A stretch of DNA of 28,330 nucleotides from CALKMS01 sp036796755 (GTDB lineage: Bacteria > Actinomycetota > Aquicultoria > SKW223 > CALKMS01): contig DAIRCJ010000012.1 of assembly GCA_036796755.1 (NCBI GenBank), positions 1 through 28,330 on the forward strand, read 5' to 3'. The notes under the pieces were generated by a model. The model had not been told where the DNA came from. It saw nothing but the letters and a program-made list of their open reading frames with translations, and made no database searches. Below are positions 1 through 7,589 of the stretch, one piece after another (the first letter of the stretch is position 1; each line of letters starts with the position of its first letter). The position numbers and the translations under genes are program-made.

Positions 1-1809
1 TAAAGGAGAATTAATCTTTTTTTCAATTTGTTTCTTTATAAGCTTTATTTCTTCAGGCTTGAGAAAAGGGAAAAACCTTTCGGTTAGCGATTCAAACTCT
101 TTGGGGAAATACTGATGGAGATAAGCTAAGGCTATCCGATAGGTTTTTTTAATGGCTAATTCTCCTCCGGGCAAGGGAACCCAAGCAAAATGAGCCAGTC
201 TCTTAAAGTCAGAAAGACTTGCTAAAAGAACTTCTCCCCCCCAGATGGTTCCGTCGGTTCCGTAACCGCTTCCATCAAAAGAGAAGCCAATGACCTCTTT
301 TAAGTAATTGTTTTCCACCATAGCTCCGGCAATGTGGGCGTGGTGGTGTTGAACCCCTACTTTTTCTTTTAAAGGAAGTTTTAGGGCATAGCGGGTGCTT
401 AAATAGTCGGGATGAAGGTCATAAGCCACCACTTCCGGTTTTATTTTAAAGAGTTGCTGGTAAAGGCGGACAGTTTTCTCAAAAGCCTCAAAGGTTTCCT
501 GATTTTCTAAGTCTCCAATGTGCTGAGAAACAAAGGCATACTGGTCTTTAGCTAAACAAAAAGTGTTTTTGAGTAGAGGCCCGACGGCTAAAATAGGGCG
601 GGATTTATAGGGTAGGAAGACGGGATAAGGAGCATATCCCCGGGCTCGACGAATAATCTGGGGTTTTCCGCGAAAAATCCGGGCGACAGAATCATCGTAG
701 CGGGAGTAAATATCCCGATTGTGAATTAAAAGGGCGTCACAGAGGTTACCCAGCCTTTTTCTGGCCTCTTCATTCCCGGCACAGATTGGTTCTTCACTTA
801 AGTTCCCGCTGGTCATAACTAGAATCATATCTGATTCGCGAAGAAGAAGGTGATGGAGAGGTGTGTAGGGAAGCATTACCCCCAGATATTTGTTTTTTGG
901 AGCTACCCCTTCGGCTACCGGTTGAGGCTCTTTTTTTCTTAAAAGGACAATTGGTGCTTCCGGGGAGGTTATGAGCTTTTCTTCAGCCAGGCTTACCTCA
1001 GCAATCTGGTTTAAGGCTTTGAGGTCTTTGACCATAATGGCAAAAGGTTTGGCTGGCCTTCTTTTTAACTTTCGCAGTCTTTGGACAATTTCTTCTCGGG
1101 TAGCGTCGCAAGCTAACTGAAATCCTCCCAGGCCTTTTATCCCCACAATTTTTCCCTCTTTTAAGAGCTCAATAGTTTTTTTTAGGGGGTTATTCTTCCG
1201 ATATTTATAAAACCTCGCTCCTTTTTTAATTAAGAGAGAAAGAGAAGGGCCGCAGGAAGGGCAGGCATTGGGTTGGGCGTGAAAGCGCCGATCAGCGGGA
1301 TTCTCATACTCTTTCTGGCATAAAGGGCACATTTTAAACTTTTTCATTGTGGTGTTTGGGCGGTCATAAGGAAGTCCTTTGATAATAGTAAAGCGGGGAC
1401 CGCAGTTGGTGCAGTTAATAAAGGGGTAGCGGAAGCGGCGGTCAGATGGATTGAAAAGCTCCAGCTGGCAGGGATAACAGGTGGCAATGTCCGGAGAAAC
1501 CAAACTGAACTTGCCTTTTTCTTCTCGGCTTTCTTTTATTTCAAATCTTGAATAGCCGCAAGGTTCAAGTTCTTCAAACTCAATTTTTTCAATTTTTGCC
1601 CGTGGGGGGGCTTCATCTGGAATTCTTTGAAGAAACTCTTCAAGTGTTTTGGTTTTTCCTTCAGCCTCTATCCAGACACCGTCGGATGAGTTCAAAACCC
1701 AGCCCTTGAGACTCAGGCTTCGGGCCAGATTGTAAATAAAAGGGCGAAAGCCCACCCCCTGGACCACACCGCTTAAATGGATTTTTAATCTTTTCCTTTC
1801 TTCTTTCAT
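1..1809 (-). CDS. hypF: Carbamoyltransferase HypF, NiFe-hydrogenase maturation (3' end outside window)
   Basis: The frame stays open for 603 codons from the ATG at 1809 to the left edge. HypF makes the cyanide ligands of the NiFe hydrogenase centre: it turns carbamoyl phosphate into a carbamoyl group and passes it to HypE. Domains in order are an N-terminal acylphosphatase domain (GVVQGVGFRPF near residue 15), four CxxC zinc-finger pairs (CYPC, CTNC, CPLC, CPSC, about residues 110-185), a YrdC-like domain (KGLGGFQLACDA) and a Kae1-like domain with the metal-binding motif HHHAH. HypF is usually about 750 residues, so roughly 150 C-terminal residues are missing here only because of the window edge. 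A weak purine stretch precedes the ATG, and TAAAAT lies about 16 nt upstream as a possible -10. No other hyp gene is visible; they could lie to the left. Identity is firm. Confidence 0.96.
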   Translation of the reverse strand, partial: MKEERKRLKIHLSGVVQGVGFRPFIYNLARSLSLKGWVLNSSDGVWIEAEGKTKTLEEFLQRIPDEAPPRAKIEKIEFEELEPCGYSRFEIKESREEKGKFSLVSPDIATCYPCQLELFNPSDRRFRYPFINCTNCGPRFTIIKGLPYDRPNTTMKKFKMCPLCQKEYENPADRRFHAQPNACPSCGPSLSLLIKKGARFYKYRKNNPLKKTIELLKEGKIVGIKGLGGFQLACDATREEIVQRLRKLKRRPAKPFAIMVKDLKALNQIAEVSLAEEKLITSPEAPIVLLRKKEPQPVAEGVAPKNKYLGVMLPYTPLHHLLLRESDMILVMTSGNLSEEPICAGNEEARKRLGNLCDALLIHNRDIYSRYDDSVARIFRGKPQIIRRARGYAPYPVFLPYKSRPILAVGPLLKNTFCLAKDQYAFVSQHIGDLENQETFEAFEKTVRLYQQLFKIKPEVVAYDLHPDYLSTRYALKLPLKEKVGVQHHHAHIAGAMVENNYLKEVIGFSFDGSGYGTDGTIWGGEVLLASLSDFKRLAHFAWVPLPGGELAIKKTYRIALAYLHQYFPKEFESLTERFFPFLKPEEIKLIKKQIEKKINSPL

Positions 1810-2011
1810 TGAAAATCTCTGGCTTATTTTAGCTTAAATTCTTCCTCTGTTTGTAAGTTATCTCTACTCCCTTTTTAATTTAAAATTTTCCTAATCTCTT
1901 TTGAATTAAAGTGGGAAGTGATTTCATTTATTTTTTTTCAAAGATGGGACAAGGGGGGTTTTTTAAAAAGATTTATTACCTTTTAGGGTTATTTACAACA
2001 ACATTTAGTAG

Positions 2012-2040
2012 TTGACTCTAAACTACCCCCAACATATAGT
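2012..2040 (+). promoter_or_regulatory. Sigma-A-type promoter P1 of the hexaheme cytochrome gene
   Basis: TTGACT (2012-2017), a 17-bp spacer and TATAGT (2035-2040) each match the consensus hexamers at five of six bases. The inverted repeat GTAGTT/AACTAC (2008-2013, 2021-2026, 7-nt loop) covers the -35 box and could be an operator or a chance palindrome. Confidence 0.65.
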
Positions 2041-2112
2041 GAGCGAATTCAAGCTTTAATTAATAAAGAAAAATTCTTTTAAAAATTATCACCATTTTTT
2101 AGTAAAAAATAG

Positions 2113-2140
2113 TTGACAAGTAAAAAAAAGAGTGTTAAAA
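2113..2140 (+). promoter_or_regulatory. Possible second promoter P2 of the hexaheme cytochrome gene
   Basis: A perfect TTGACA (2113-2118) is followed after 16 bp by TTAAAA (2135-2140), a poor -10. It would give a leader of about 40 nt. The -35 is convincing, the -10 is not. Confidence 0.4.
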
Positions 2141-2186
2141 AAAGAGCATCAGGGGAAAAATTAATAAAGGAAAGGAGGTGAAATAA

Positions 2187-3188
2187 ATGAAAAAAATCTT
2201 AGTTCTTTCCTTAGCGGTTGTTTTTGTTCTGGCGGTTGCTCTTCCTGCTCTGGCTTACAACAGCACCACTGTTCCTTATAACAGTGAGGGTTACTGGGAC
2301 CCTGACGAGGTAGCTGGTGGCGGTAACACTGATGGTAGCGGCTGGGAAGATTACGGCTACAACTGGGAGCAGAACTACACCGCAAGCCCTGGACCTCATG
2401 GTGATTACCAGACGACAACTAATAAGTGTCGGGAGTGCCATGCGGTTCACCGTGCTTATGGCTCCTGGAAACTGCTGCGAGCCAATGGCCGGGCTGACGG
2501 TTGTAAGTTCTGTCATGAACCAGGCGCTGGCGGAGCTGGCCAAAATATCGCTATGGGTGATACCGGTATTTCCAATGGTCATCATCTCTGGTGGGTTGGA
2601 ACTGCTCCTGATACTCTTCAAGGAGGTGCTTATCAGACCCGCGCTGATGGTTTGGCCTGCTTAGACTGCCACAGTGTCCATGCCAACCCCAGGAGAATGG
2701 TTGGTGACATCACTGACGAGGCCACTGACAAGCTCCTTTTGGGTGACCCCAACAACAATAACTCGACTGGTTATTGTGCTGCTGATGTTGATCTAACCGA
2801 CTGGTGTGCTGACTGCCACGGTGGTAATGTTGGGTTGCACACCACCCAGAAGAGCATCTGGGATGGGGAAGAGTTTATTGCTGCTTACAGCCATGATTGC
2901 CAGACCAACGGCACTACTATCGGCGACAATATCTACACTACTTGCGATGACCTTGTAGCCGATCCTAATGCCTTGAAGGTCGAGCCTGAAGATGGAACTA
3001 ACAACGGTCCTAAGTGCCGTCAGTGCCACTATCGGGCAAGCAACGCTGGTAACAATGACTACTTCCCTCACCGTTCTCAAAACACCTATGTCTTCCTGGC
3101 TGGTCAGACTGGCGATACGGATGATGTTGATAATACTGCTCTTGATGATCTTTGCATCCGTTGTCACAACTACGACCATCTGCCTTAA
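2187..3188 (+). CDS. Secreted hexaheme c-type cytochrome
   Basis: This 333-residue protein has a Sec signal peptide (KK start, hydrophobic residues 4-20, cleavage likely after ALA at 21-23). It carries six CxxCH heme motifs, at residues 81, 106, 158, 207, 277 and 323. Nine further histidines (71, 88, 132, 133, 165, 218, 236, 295, 331) are enough to give every heme a second axial His. Cys197, Cys238 and Cys253 are not in heme motifs and could form a disulfide. There is no membrane anchor after cleavage, so it acts outside the membrane. The start follows an unusually strong Shine-Dalgarno (AAAGGAGGTG, 2171-2180). Codons are biased (AAC, TAC, GGT/GGC) and the gene is less AT-rich than its neighbours, as in very highly expressed genes. 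It is monocistronic, with a strong terminator. Size, heme count and context resemble extracellular electron-transfer cytochromes, including nanowire-forming ones; that role is inference. Confidence 0.93.
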   Translation: MKKILVLSLAVVFVLAVALPALAYNSTTVPYNSEGYWDPDEVAGGGNTDGSGWEDYGYNWEQNYTASPGPHGDYQTTTNKCRECHAVHRAYGSWKLLRANGRADGCKFCHEPGAGGAGQNIAMGDTGISNGHHLWWVGTAPDTLQGGAYQTRADGLACLDCHSVHANPRRMVGDITDEATDKLLLGDPNNNNSTGYCAADVDLTDWCADCHGGNVGLHTTQKSIWDGEEFIAAYSHDCQTNGTTIGDNIYTTCDDLVADPNALKVEPEDGTNNGPKCRQCHYRASNAGNNDYFPHRSQNTYVFLAGQTGDTDDVDNTALDDLCIRCHNYDHLP

Positions 3189-3220
3189 AAAGTGGCAGGA
3201 AGGATTGCTTCTTAATTCTT

Positions 3221-3250
3221 AAAGAGCCCCCTTCTGGGGGCTCTTTTTTT
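3221..3250 (+). terminator. Strong intrinsic terminator of the cytochrome gene
   Basis: AAAGAGCCCCC (3221-3231), a TTCT loop and GGGGGCTCTTT form a perfect GC-rich hairpin ending in a run of seven T. It lies 32 nt after the stop codon and isolates the cytochrome transcript from the next gene. Confidence 0.95.
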
Positions 3251-3322
3251 GGAAGTCTTTTCTGTCCTTTTGTCTCTAAAGGAGGATGGGGAGAGAAAGG
3301 AAATTGAGGGGGATTTAAGAAG

Positions 3323-3350
3323 TTAACAACAAAGCTGATTGTGTTAAAAT
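3323..3350 (+). promoter_or_regulatory. Promoter of the O-ligase/TPR gene, apparently leaderless
   Basis: TTAACA (3323-3328), 16 bp, then extended -10 TGtTAAAAT (3342-3350). The ATG at 3358 lies 7 nt after the -10 box, where transcription should start, and no Shine-Dalgarno is present. TTAACA and TGTTAA (3342-3347) also form an inverted repeat across the promoter. Confidence 0.6.
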
Positions 3351-3357
3351 TTTTTCG

Positions 3358-5493
3358 ATGAAAAATCAATTAAGAGCTTCAGTTTTGATTGATTCCCTTA
3401 TCTGGCTTTTAATATATTTAACTTTATTTTTAGCTCCACTTATTTTATTCCCTCCTCTTACCAGCTCGATTATTTTACCCAAGTATTTTTTTATAACCTC
3501 TACTTCCTTTTTTCTTTTTTTTCTTCTTTTCTTGAAGTGGCTTTTCGAAAAGGCTCCCTTTAATGTTTACTTGCCTTTTCTTCTTCTGCTTTTTTTCATT
3601 TTTAGCTGGACTTTATTGAATTCTTCATTTTCTCTTCACCCTTTTACTGCTTTTTTCGGTAACCCCCAGCGCTATGATGGGTGGCTAGCTTTTTTTTCCT
3701 ATTTAGTCTTTCCCCTGACTTTTCTTTTTTTGAGACCCAGCCGCCAAAAAATTGTCCATTTATTAAAGATACTCTCGCTTAGTGGGGCTCTGGTTTCTTT
3801 AATCGGCCTGGCTCAAGCCGCTGGCTGGGGGATTAAACGCTTCTCTTTAGACCCGGCTCGCCTTTCTTCTACCTTGGGCAACCCCGATTTTTTAGCTTCT
3901 TTTCTTCTTCTCACCATCTTTCCTACCCTTTATTTGATTTTTTCTTTCCGAGAACCAGAAAGAATTTTTTTAAAAAGCTTATTTTTTTCCTCTTTAGTCT
4001 TACAGCTTTCAGCCTTATACCTGACTTATTCCCGGGGCGCCTGGGCGGCTTTTCTCTTTTTTCTCCTGATTTTTCTCCTTTTTCTTTTTAAACGGGCCGA
4101 AAGAGAAAAAACTTTTCGCTTTCTCACCCTCTTTTTTTTCGCTTTTTTTCTTTCCCTTCCTCTAAATTACTTTTCCCACCTCCAATTTTTAAAAAAGGAG
4201 GCAAAAACTCAGGAAGCAGCAGGAGTGGCTGGCGACGCCGAACTCTTAGAAAAAGTTCCCGGCTTGCTTCCCGGAAGAGCCAGAGAAAGGATTACTTCGG
4301 CTCCTTCCGATTTCCAAAGAAGGTTGGATTTTTATCAGACCGCTTTAAAAGCTATTAGCTACGCTCCATTTCTGGGAAGCGGGCTTGATTCTTACCATCT
4401 TTTACTGGGAAGAATGAAGCTGGGTTTTTCCGGAAAAAGCGGGAAGCTTTTGGTTGCCGACCGCCCCCATAATGACTTTCTGCAAACCGCGGTTATGCTT
4501 GGACTTCCTGGTTTTCTTTTTTATTTTGCTTTTTTAACCTATCTATGCTTAAAAACTCTGACCTTTCTTTTCCGAGAAAGAGAAAAAGAAAATAGCTTTC
4601 TGGCTTTAACTCTTTTTTTAGCTCTTTTTTCCTATCTTTTTTACTTGCAGTTTGTTTTTCACACCCCGCCAACCGCCTTTTATTTTTACTCCCTGGCCAG
4701 CCTTTTAGTCCTTTTGGTCGGGAAAGAAGCAAGAGAAACCTTAACCCTGGAAGTCCCCGCTTTTCTTCCCTTTACCTTTAAACTTCTTTTATCCGGACTC
4801 ACTTTTTTGCTTTTTCTTTTTTTCTTTTACCGTTTTTCTTTTACCCCAATTTATGCCAGCTATTTAAGTGAAAAAGCGGTCAGGCTGGTAAGTGAAGGTT
4901 TTTACTCTCAGGCTATTAAAGAAGGAGAAAAAGCAGTAAGCTTGATGCCTCAACGCTCCGATTTTCTTATTCTCCTGGGGGAAAGCTATCGTAAATTAGG
5001 CCTTCAAACTGGCGATTTTTCCCAGCTTGAGATGGGACTTTATTTTTTTCGCCGGGCGGTTGAAGTTAACCCCTACCTTCGTTTTAACCATCTTAAGCTG
5101 GCAGTGAGCTTGCTTCAGGCGGGAGAAGCTACTGGAAACAAGGCTTATGTGGAAGAGGCAATCCCGACGTTTAAGAAAGTGATACAGTTTAGCCCTGATT
5201 ATTTTGAGGCTTATTACAACCTGGGTGTGGCTTATTATTACTTAAAAGACTTTCGGAAGGCGCGCTTTTATTTTGAAAAAACCTTAAGTTTAAATAAAGA
5301 AGAAAAAGATGCCTGGTTTTTGCTGGGAAAAGTGGCGGAAAAGGAAGGAAAGCCGAAAGAAGCTTTAAAGTTTTATGAAAGGAGTTTAAAAGTCTGGGAG
5401 AAAGAAAAAAGACAAAAGTCTAAAGGAGAAGCTAGCTGGGAACTGGAAGAAAAAGCAAAGGAAGCGGTTTTTCAATTGAAGAAGGAAATTTAG
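3358..5493 (+). CDS. O-antigen ligase/polymerase-family (Wzy_C) membrane protein with C-terminal TPR domain
   Basis: This 711-residue protein has about ten to twelve hydrophobic segments in residues 10-490, a large extracytoplasmic loop (about 271-375) and a C-terminal TPR region (about 495-690) rich in Tyr, Leu, Lys and Glu. Features of the Wzy/WaaL/PglL superfamily are GNPQRYDG (101-108), STLGNPDFLA (171-180), TYSRG (223-227) and RPHNDFLQ (369-376) at the end of the large loop. Family members transfer lipid-linked glycans to lipid A, to other polymers or, for PglL types, to secreted proteins. I cannot tell which from sequence. The TPR tail suggests docking to a partner protein. The gene lies directly behind the secreted cytochrome but has its own promoter. 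The start has no ribosome-binding site and appears leaderless. Family is firm, substrate unknown. Confidence 0.85.
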   Translation: MKNQLRASVLIDSLIWLLIYLTLFLAPLILFPPLTSSIILPKYFFITSTSFFLFFLLFLKWLFEKAPFNVYLPFLLLLFFIFSWTLLNSSFSLHPFTAFFGNPQRYDGWLAFFSYLVFPLTFLFLRPSRQKIVHLLKILSLSGALVSLIGLAQAAGWGIKRFSLDPARLSSTLGNPDFLASFLLLTIFPTLYLIFSFREPERIFLKSLFFSSLVLQLSALYLTYSRGAWAAFLFFLLIFLLFLFKRAEREKTFRFLTLFFFAFFLSLPLNYFSHLQFLKKEAKTQEAAGVAGDAELLEKVPGLLPGRARERITSAPSDFQRRLDFYQTALKAISYAPFLGSGLDSYHLLLGRMKLGFSGKSGKLLVADRPHNDFLQTAVMLGLPGFLFYFAFLTYLCLKTLTFLFREREKENSFLALTLFLALFSYLFYLQFVFHTPPTAFYFYSLASLLVLLVGKEARETLTLEVPAFLPFTFKLLLSGLTFLLFLFFFYRFSFTPIYASYLSEKAVRLVSEGFYSQAIKEGEKAVSLMPQRSDFLILLGESYRKLGLQTGDFSQLEMGLYFFRRAVEVNPYLRFNHLKLAVSLLQAGEATGNKAYVEEAIPTFKKVIQFSPDYFEAYYNLGVAYYYLKDFRKARFYFEKTLSLNKEEKDAWFLLGKVAEKEGKPKEALKFYERSLKVWEKEKRQKSKGEASWELEEKAKEAVFQLKKEI

Positions 5494-5536
5494 AGTCGCA
5501 ACTATTACTTAGGTTTCTTAAAAGAGCAATTTTTTC

Positions 5537-5566
5537 TTGACACTTTGTAACTTTCAATACTATACT
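5537..5566 (+). promoter_or_regulatory. Promoter of the FxLYD lipoprotein gene
   Basis: A perfect TTGACA (5537-5542), an 18-bp spacer and TATACT (5561-5566). The leader is about 15 nt and carries the Shine-Dalgarno AAGGAGGT (5578-5585). Confidence 0.75.
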
Positions 5567-5588
5567 TTTATCACCATAAGGAGGTAAG

Positions 5589-5930
5589 ATGAAGAGAAAC
5601 TTTTTTTTGCTTTTCTTTTTTGTTTTCTCTCTGTTGTTAGCGGTTAATTTTCTTTTGGGCTGTAGTCAGCCTAAAGCTCAGGTGGCTATTGTCAGCAAAG
5701 AGCTGGTGGCTAATGGAACCAATATGGCGGTGGTCAAGGGAAAGATTAAAAATGAAGGTAGTGGCGATGCTCAGGTGGTGGTGAAAGCCAAGCTTTTTGA
5801 TGATGCCGGTAATGTTTTGGATGAACCCTTTGAAATGGTATCGGTTAAGAAAGGGGAAACAGCCGATTTTGAAGTAAAAAGCTCGGTTAATTTTTACAAG
5901 GTTAAAAAGTTTGAAGTAGCTGTGGAGTGA
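5589..5930 (+). CDS. Small FxLYD-like lipoprotein
   Basis: This 113-residue protein begins with a lipoprotein signal peptide: KR, a long hydrophobic stretch, and the lipobox LLGC with Cys25 as the lipidated residue. The mature part is one beta-rich domain in which VKGKIKNEGSGDAQ, VKAKLFDDAGNVL and VKKGETADFEV follow the pattern of FxLYD-type immunoglobulin-like domains. Such domains occur in bacterial surface lipoproteins of unknown function. A canonical promoter and strong Shine-Dalgarno precede it, so it is expressed on its own. It sits between the O-ligase/TPR gene and the dodecaheme cytochrome and may be an accessory of that envelope system. It has no heme motif. The lipoprotein call is firm, the domain call is moderate and the function is unknown. 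Confidence 0.8.
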   Translation: MKRNFFLLFFFVFSLLLAVNFLLGCSQPKAQVAIVSKELVANGTNMAVVKGKIKNEGSGDAQVVVKAKLFDDAGNVLDEPFEMVSVKKGETADFEVKSSVNFYKVKKFEVAVE

Positions 5931-5978
5931 AGTAACCGCCAGGAAAACTTTTCCTCCTTCTTTATTTTTGCTCTGATG

Positions 5979-5987
5979 TGCTAAACT
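5979..5987 (+). promoter_or_regulatory. Extended -10 promoter of the dodecaheme cytochrome, apparently leaderless
   Basis: TGcTAAACT is an extended -10 element ending 6 nt before the ATG at 5994, so transcription should start at or next to the A of the start codon. No Shine-Dalgarno and no clear -35 are seen. Confidence 0.5.
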
Positions 5988-5993
5988 TTTTTT

Positions 5994-7136
5994 ATGCTTT
6001 TAAGATTGCTTTTTTATTCCAGGCAAAGCCGACTATCCGAGCTTTTTTCTATTCTTCAGGAAGTCTGGAAAAGAGCCGTAACGGTTTTTAAGAACCCTCG
6101 TTCTTCTCCCAAAGAAGCCGCCCTTTTGTTAAGCATTTTAACCGTTTTTACTCTGATTGTAGCCTTATTAGCCTTGCTCCTTTACTTTTTAACCGAAGAG
6201 AAATTGGAAGAAGAAAAGAAAAAAGAAGAAAGAGAGGAGGAAGAGAGAGAAAGAGTTTTTCAAAAAAGGGAAACCTGGTTGACAACTCTGGCAATTCTCT
6301 TCCTTCTTCTGGTTCTTCTCTTTTCCCTTTCCTCTTCTCCCCTGTTTTGCTCCAGCTGCCATAACATCCGACCTTATTACCTTTCCTGGAGAACTTCGAA
6401 GCACGCTCGGGCTAACTGTCTTTCCTGTCATCAGAAACCAACCTTTGATAGCTGGTTAGAAGTGCGTCTTAAAGGTCTGGAAAATCTCTGGCTTTATGTT
6501 TTTAAGAAAAAAAGGCAGTACAAAGAAAGAGTTTCTGACCTTTCCTGTCTTTCCTGTCATCAGGAAATCAGGGAGAAAATAGTTGGGGAAAAAATCAGGA
6601 TGAGCCACCGGGAAGTTCTTATTGGCAAACACTGCTTTGAGTGTCATCCAGAGCAGGGCCACGAAGAAAAAAAAGCGGTGGCAGTGATGAATGAGTGCCT
6701 CCCCTGCCATTTGAAAAAGGGTCAAGCTTTTAAATGCTCAAGCTGCCATAAGGTTGACATTGCTTACAATCCCGAAGTAGATCTTTCTGGATATCGCCTT
6801 TCTCATCTTGTTAAAAAGCCAAACTGTAACCACTGCCATAAACCAGCCACCACCCGAGAATGCAATTACTGTCACCAGACCCAGATGCCCCATCCTTTAG
6901 GCTGGCGTGAAGGGGCTCATGCCCGGGAAGCCTTTGTTAACAAGCAAAACTGCTATCGCTGTCACCCAAAGCCGGGTTTTTGTGCTGGTTGCCATATCGG
7001 GTTGGGAGGGAAAGGGCAGTGGCCTCACGGTTCAAATTTTGTTCAGACCCATCGTTATGGAAACCGGGAAAGATGTTTTGCCTGCCACGGTCCCCATCTT
7101 TGCGATTTATGCCATCCCAAAGGTAAATACCGTTAA
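5994..7136 (+). CDS. Membrane-anchored dodecaheme cytochrome c with NapC/NrfH-like N-terminal heme pair
   Basis: This 380-residue protein has twelve CxxCH motifs, starting at residues 119, 142, 185, 214, 235, 248, 278, 290, 320, 330, 361 and 370. Two membrane segments (about 42-66 and 94-116) flank a highly charged Glu/Lys/Arg linker (68-93) that is probably coiled coil. Directly after the second helix comes CSSCHNIRPYYLSW, then SKHARANCLSCH, the pattern of NapC/NirT/NrfH quinol dehydrogenases. Those usually have one helix and four or five hemes, so this protein has an extra helix plus linker and a much longer heme chain. Likely role: taking electrons from menaquinol and carrying them outward, perhaps to the hexaheme protein encoded upstream. 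Both the N-terminus and the linker are charged, so the topology of the first helix is unclear. No Shine-Dalgarno; the start looks leaderless. Confidence 0.9.
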   Translation: MLLRLLFYSRQSRLSELFSILQEVWKRAVTVFKNPRSSPKEAALLLSILTVFTLIVALLALLLYFLTEEKLEEEKKKEEREEEERERVFQKRETWLTTLAILFLLLVLLFSLSSSPLFCSSCHNIRPYYLSWRTSKHARANCLSCHQKPTFDSWLEVRLKGLENLWLYVFKKKRQYKERVSDLSCLSCHQEIREKIVGEKIRMSHREVLIGKHCFECHPEQGHEEKKAVAVMNECLPCHLKKGQAFKCSSCHKVDIAYNPEVDLSGYRLSHLVKKPNCNHCHKPATTRECNYCHQTQMPHPLGWREGAHAREAFVNKQNCYRCHPKPGFCAGCHIGLGGKGQWPHGSNFVQTHRYGNRERCFACHGPHLCDLCHPKGKYR

Positions 7137-7209
7137 GTAAATTTCCCTTTTCCTTCTTTTTATCCTTTCTCAGGCATAAGGGGGGTAGAGGGGATTTTAA
7201 TAAAAAAAT

Positions 7210-7243
7210 TTGCTTTCCCTAACAAAATTTGTTATATTTGTTA
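7210..7243 (+). promoter_or_regulatory. Candidate veg promoter with overlapping operator-like palindrome
   Basis: TATATT (7233-7238) is a good -10 candidate, with a weak -35 TTGCTT (7210-7215) 17 bp upstream. TAACAAA-A-TTTGTTA (7220-7234) is a perfect interrupted palindrome, and its half-site TTTGTTA recurs at 7237-7243, nine bases on. The arrangement suggests a repressor site over the promoter. The regulator is unknown, and AT-rich chance palindromes cannot be excluded. Confidence 0.4.
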
Positions 7244-7275
7244 TTTAATTTGAGTTATACACAGAGAGAGGTTGA

Positions 7276-7557
7276 ATGGCTGATCGGAGAACGCAGCTTG
7301 AAGCATTAGTTAAAATTCGGGATAACCTTTCCTCTCGCCTGGGAAGCGAAATGAGATTCCGAACCAATCTGGGGCGCTGTCGAGTTCTGGAAAGAGTTGG
7401 GGTTCTGGAAGAAGTCTATCAAAACTTATTCGTGATTAAAGTTGTGGAAGGAGAAACTGTTCGCCGTATTTCCTATACCTATGTTGATGTCTTAACCAAG
7501 ACGGTTGAGCTTTCTTCTCCTCACGACGGAGAAAGTCTTTTCCCCTGGCTAAACTAA
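7276..7557 (+). CDS. veg: Veg family protein
   Basis: This 93-residue protein matches Veg over its length: an N-terminal helix with LVKIRDNLSSRLG, then GRCRVLERVGVLEEVYQNLFVIKV and RISYTYVDVLTKTVEL. B. subtilis Veg is 86 residues, is strongly expressed and has been linked to biofilm matrix expression; its molecular activity is not established. The ATG has a Shine-Dalgarno AGAGAGG (7265-7271). The next gene is ispE, 32 bp away, as in Bacillus where veg lies just before ispE. This marks the start of the conserved core cluster. Confidence 0.9.
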   Translation: MADRRTQLEALVKIRDNLSSRLGSEMRFRTNLGRCRVLERVGVLEEVYQNLFVIKVVEGETVRRISYTYVDVLTKTVELSSPHDGESLFPWLN

Positions 7558-7589
7558 AATAGCAGTAATATGGAAACCAAAATAGCCCG

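Larger units (their letters stand above)
1810..2186. other. 377-bp AT-rich divergent intergenic region
   Basis: This stretch separates the divergent hypF and hexaheme cytochrome genes and encodes no convincing protein. It holds a near-consensus promoter pointing to the cytochrome (2012-2040), a weaker second one (2113-2140), a 6-bp inverted repeat over the first -35 box (2008-2013 with 2021-2026) and a 7-bp inverted repeat TTTTTTA-G-TAAAAAA (2095-2109). If transcription begins near 2047, the cytochrome mRNA carries a leader of about 140 nt. I recognise no riboswitch class in it. Confidence 0.6.

Noticed and set aside
2095..2109. TTTTTTA-G-TAAAAAA inverted repeat as a terminator or operator
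   Set aside because: Pure A/T arms with a one-base loop are expected by chance in such AT-rich DNA, and it is not at the end of a gene.
2161..3369. Several open frames antisense to or overlapping the hexaheme cytochrome gene
   Set aside because: They are shadows of the cytochrome frame, with Cys, Ser or Val runs from out-of-frame reading, no domains and no ribosome-binding sites.
5941..5955. AGGAAAA-C-TTTTCCT hairpin after the lipoprotein gene as a terminator
   Set aside because: The one-base loop cannot form as drawn, the stem is weak and no proper T run follows.
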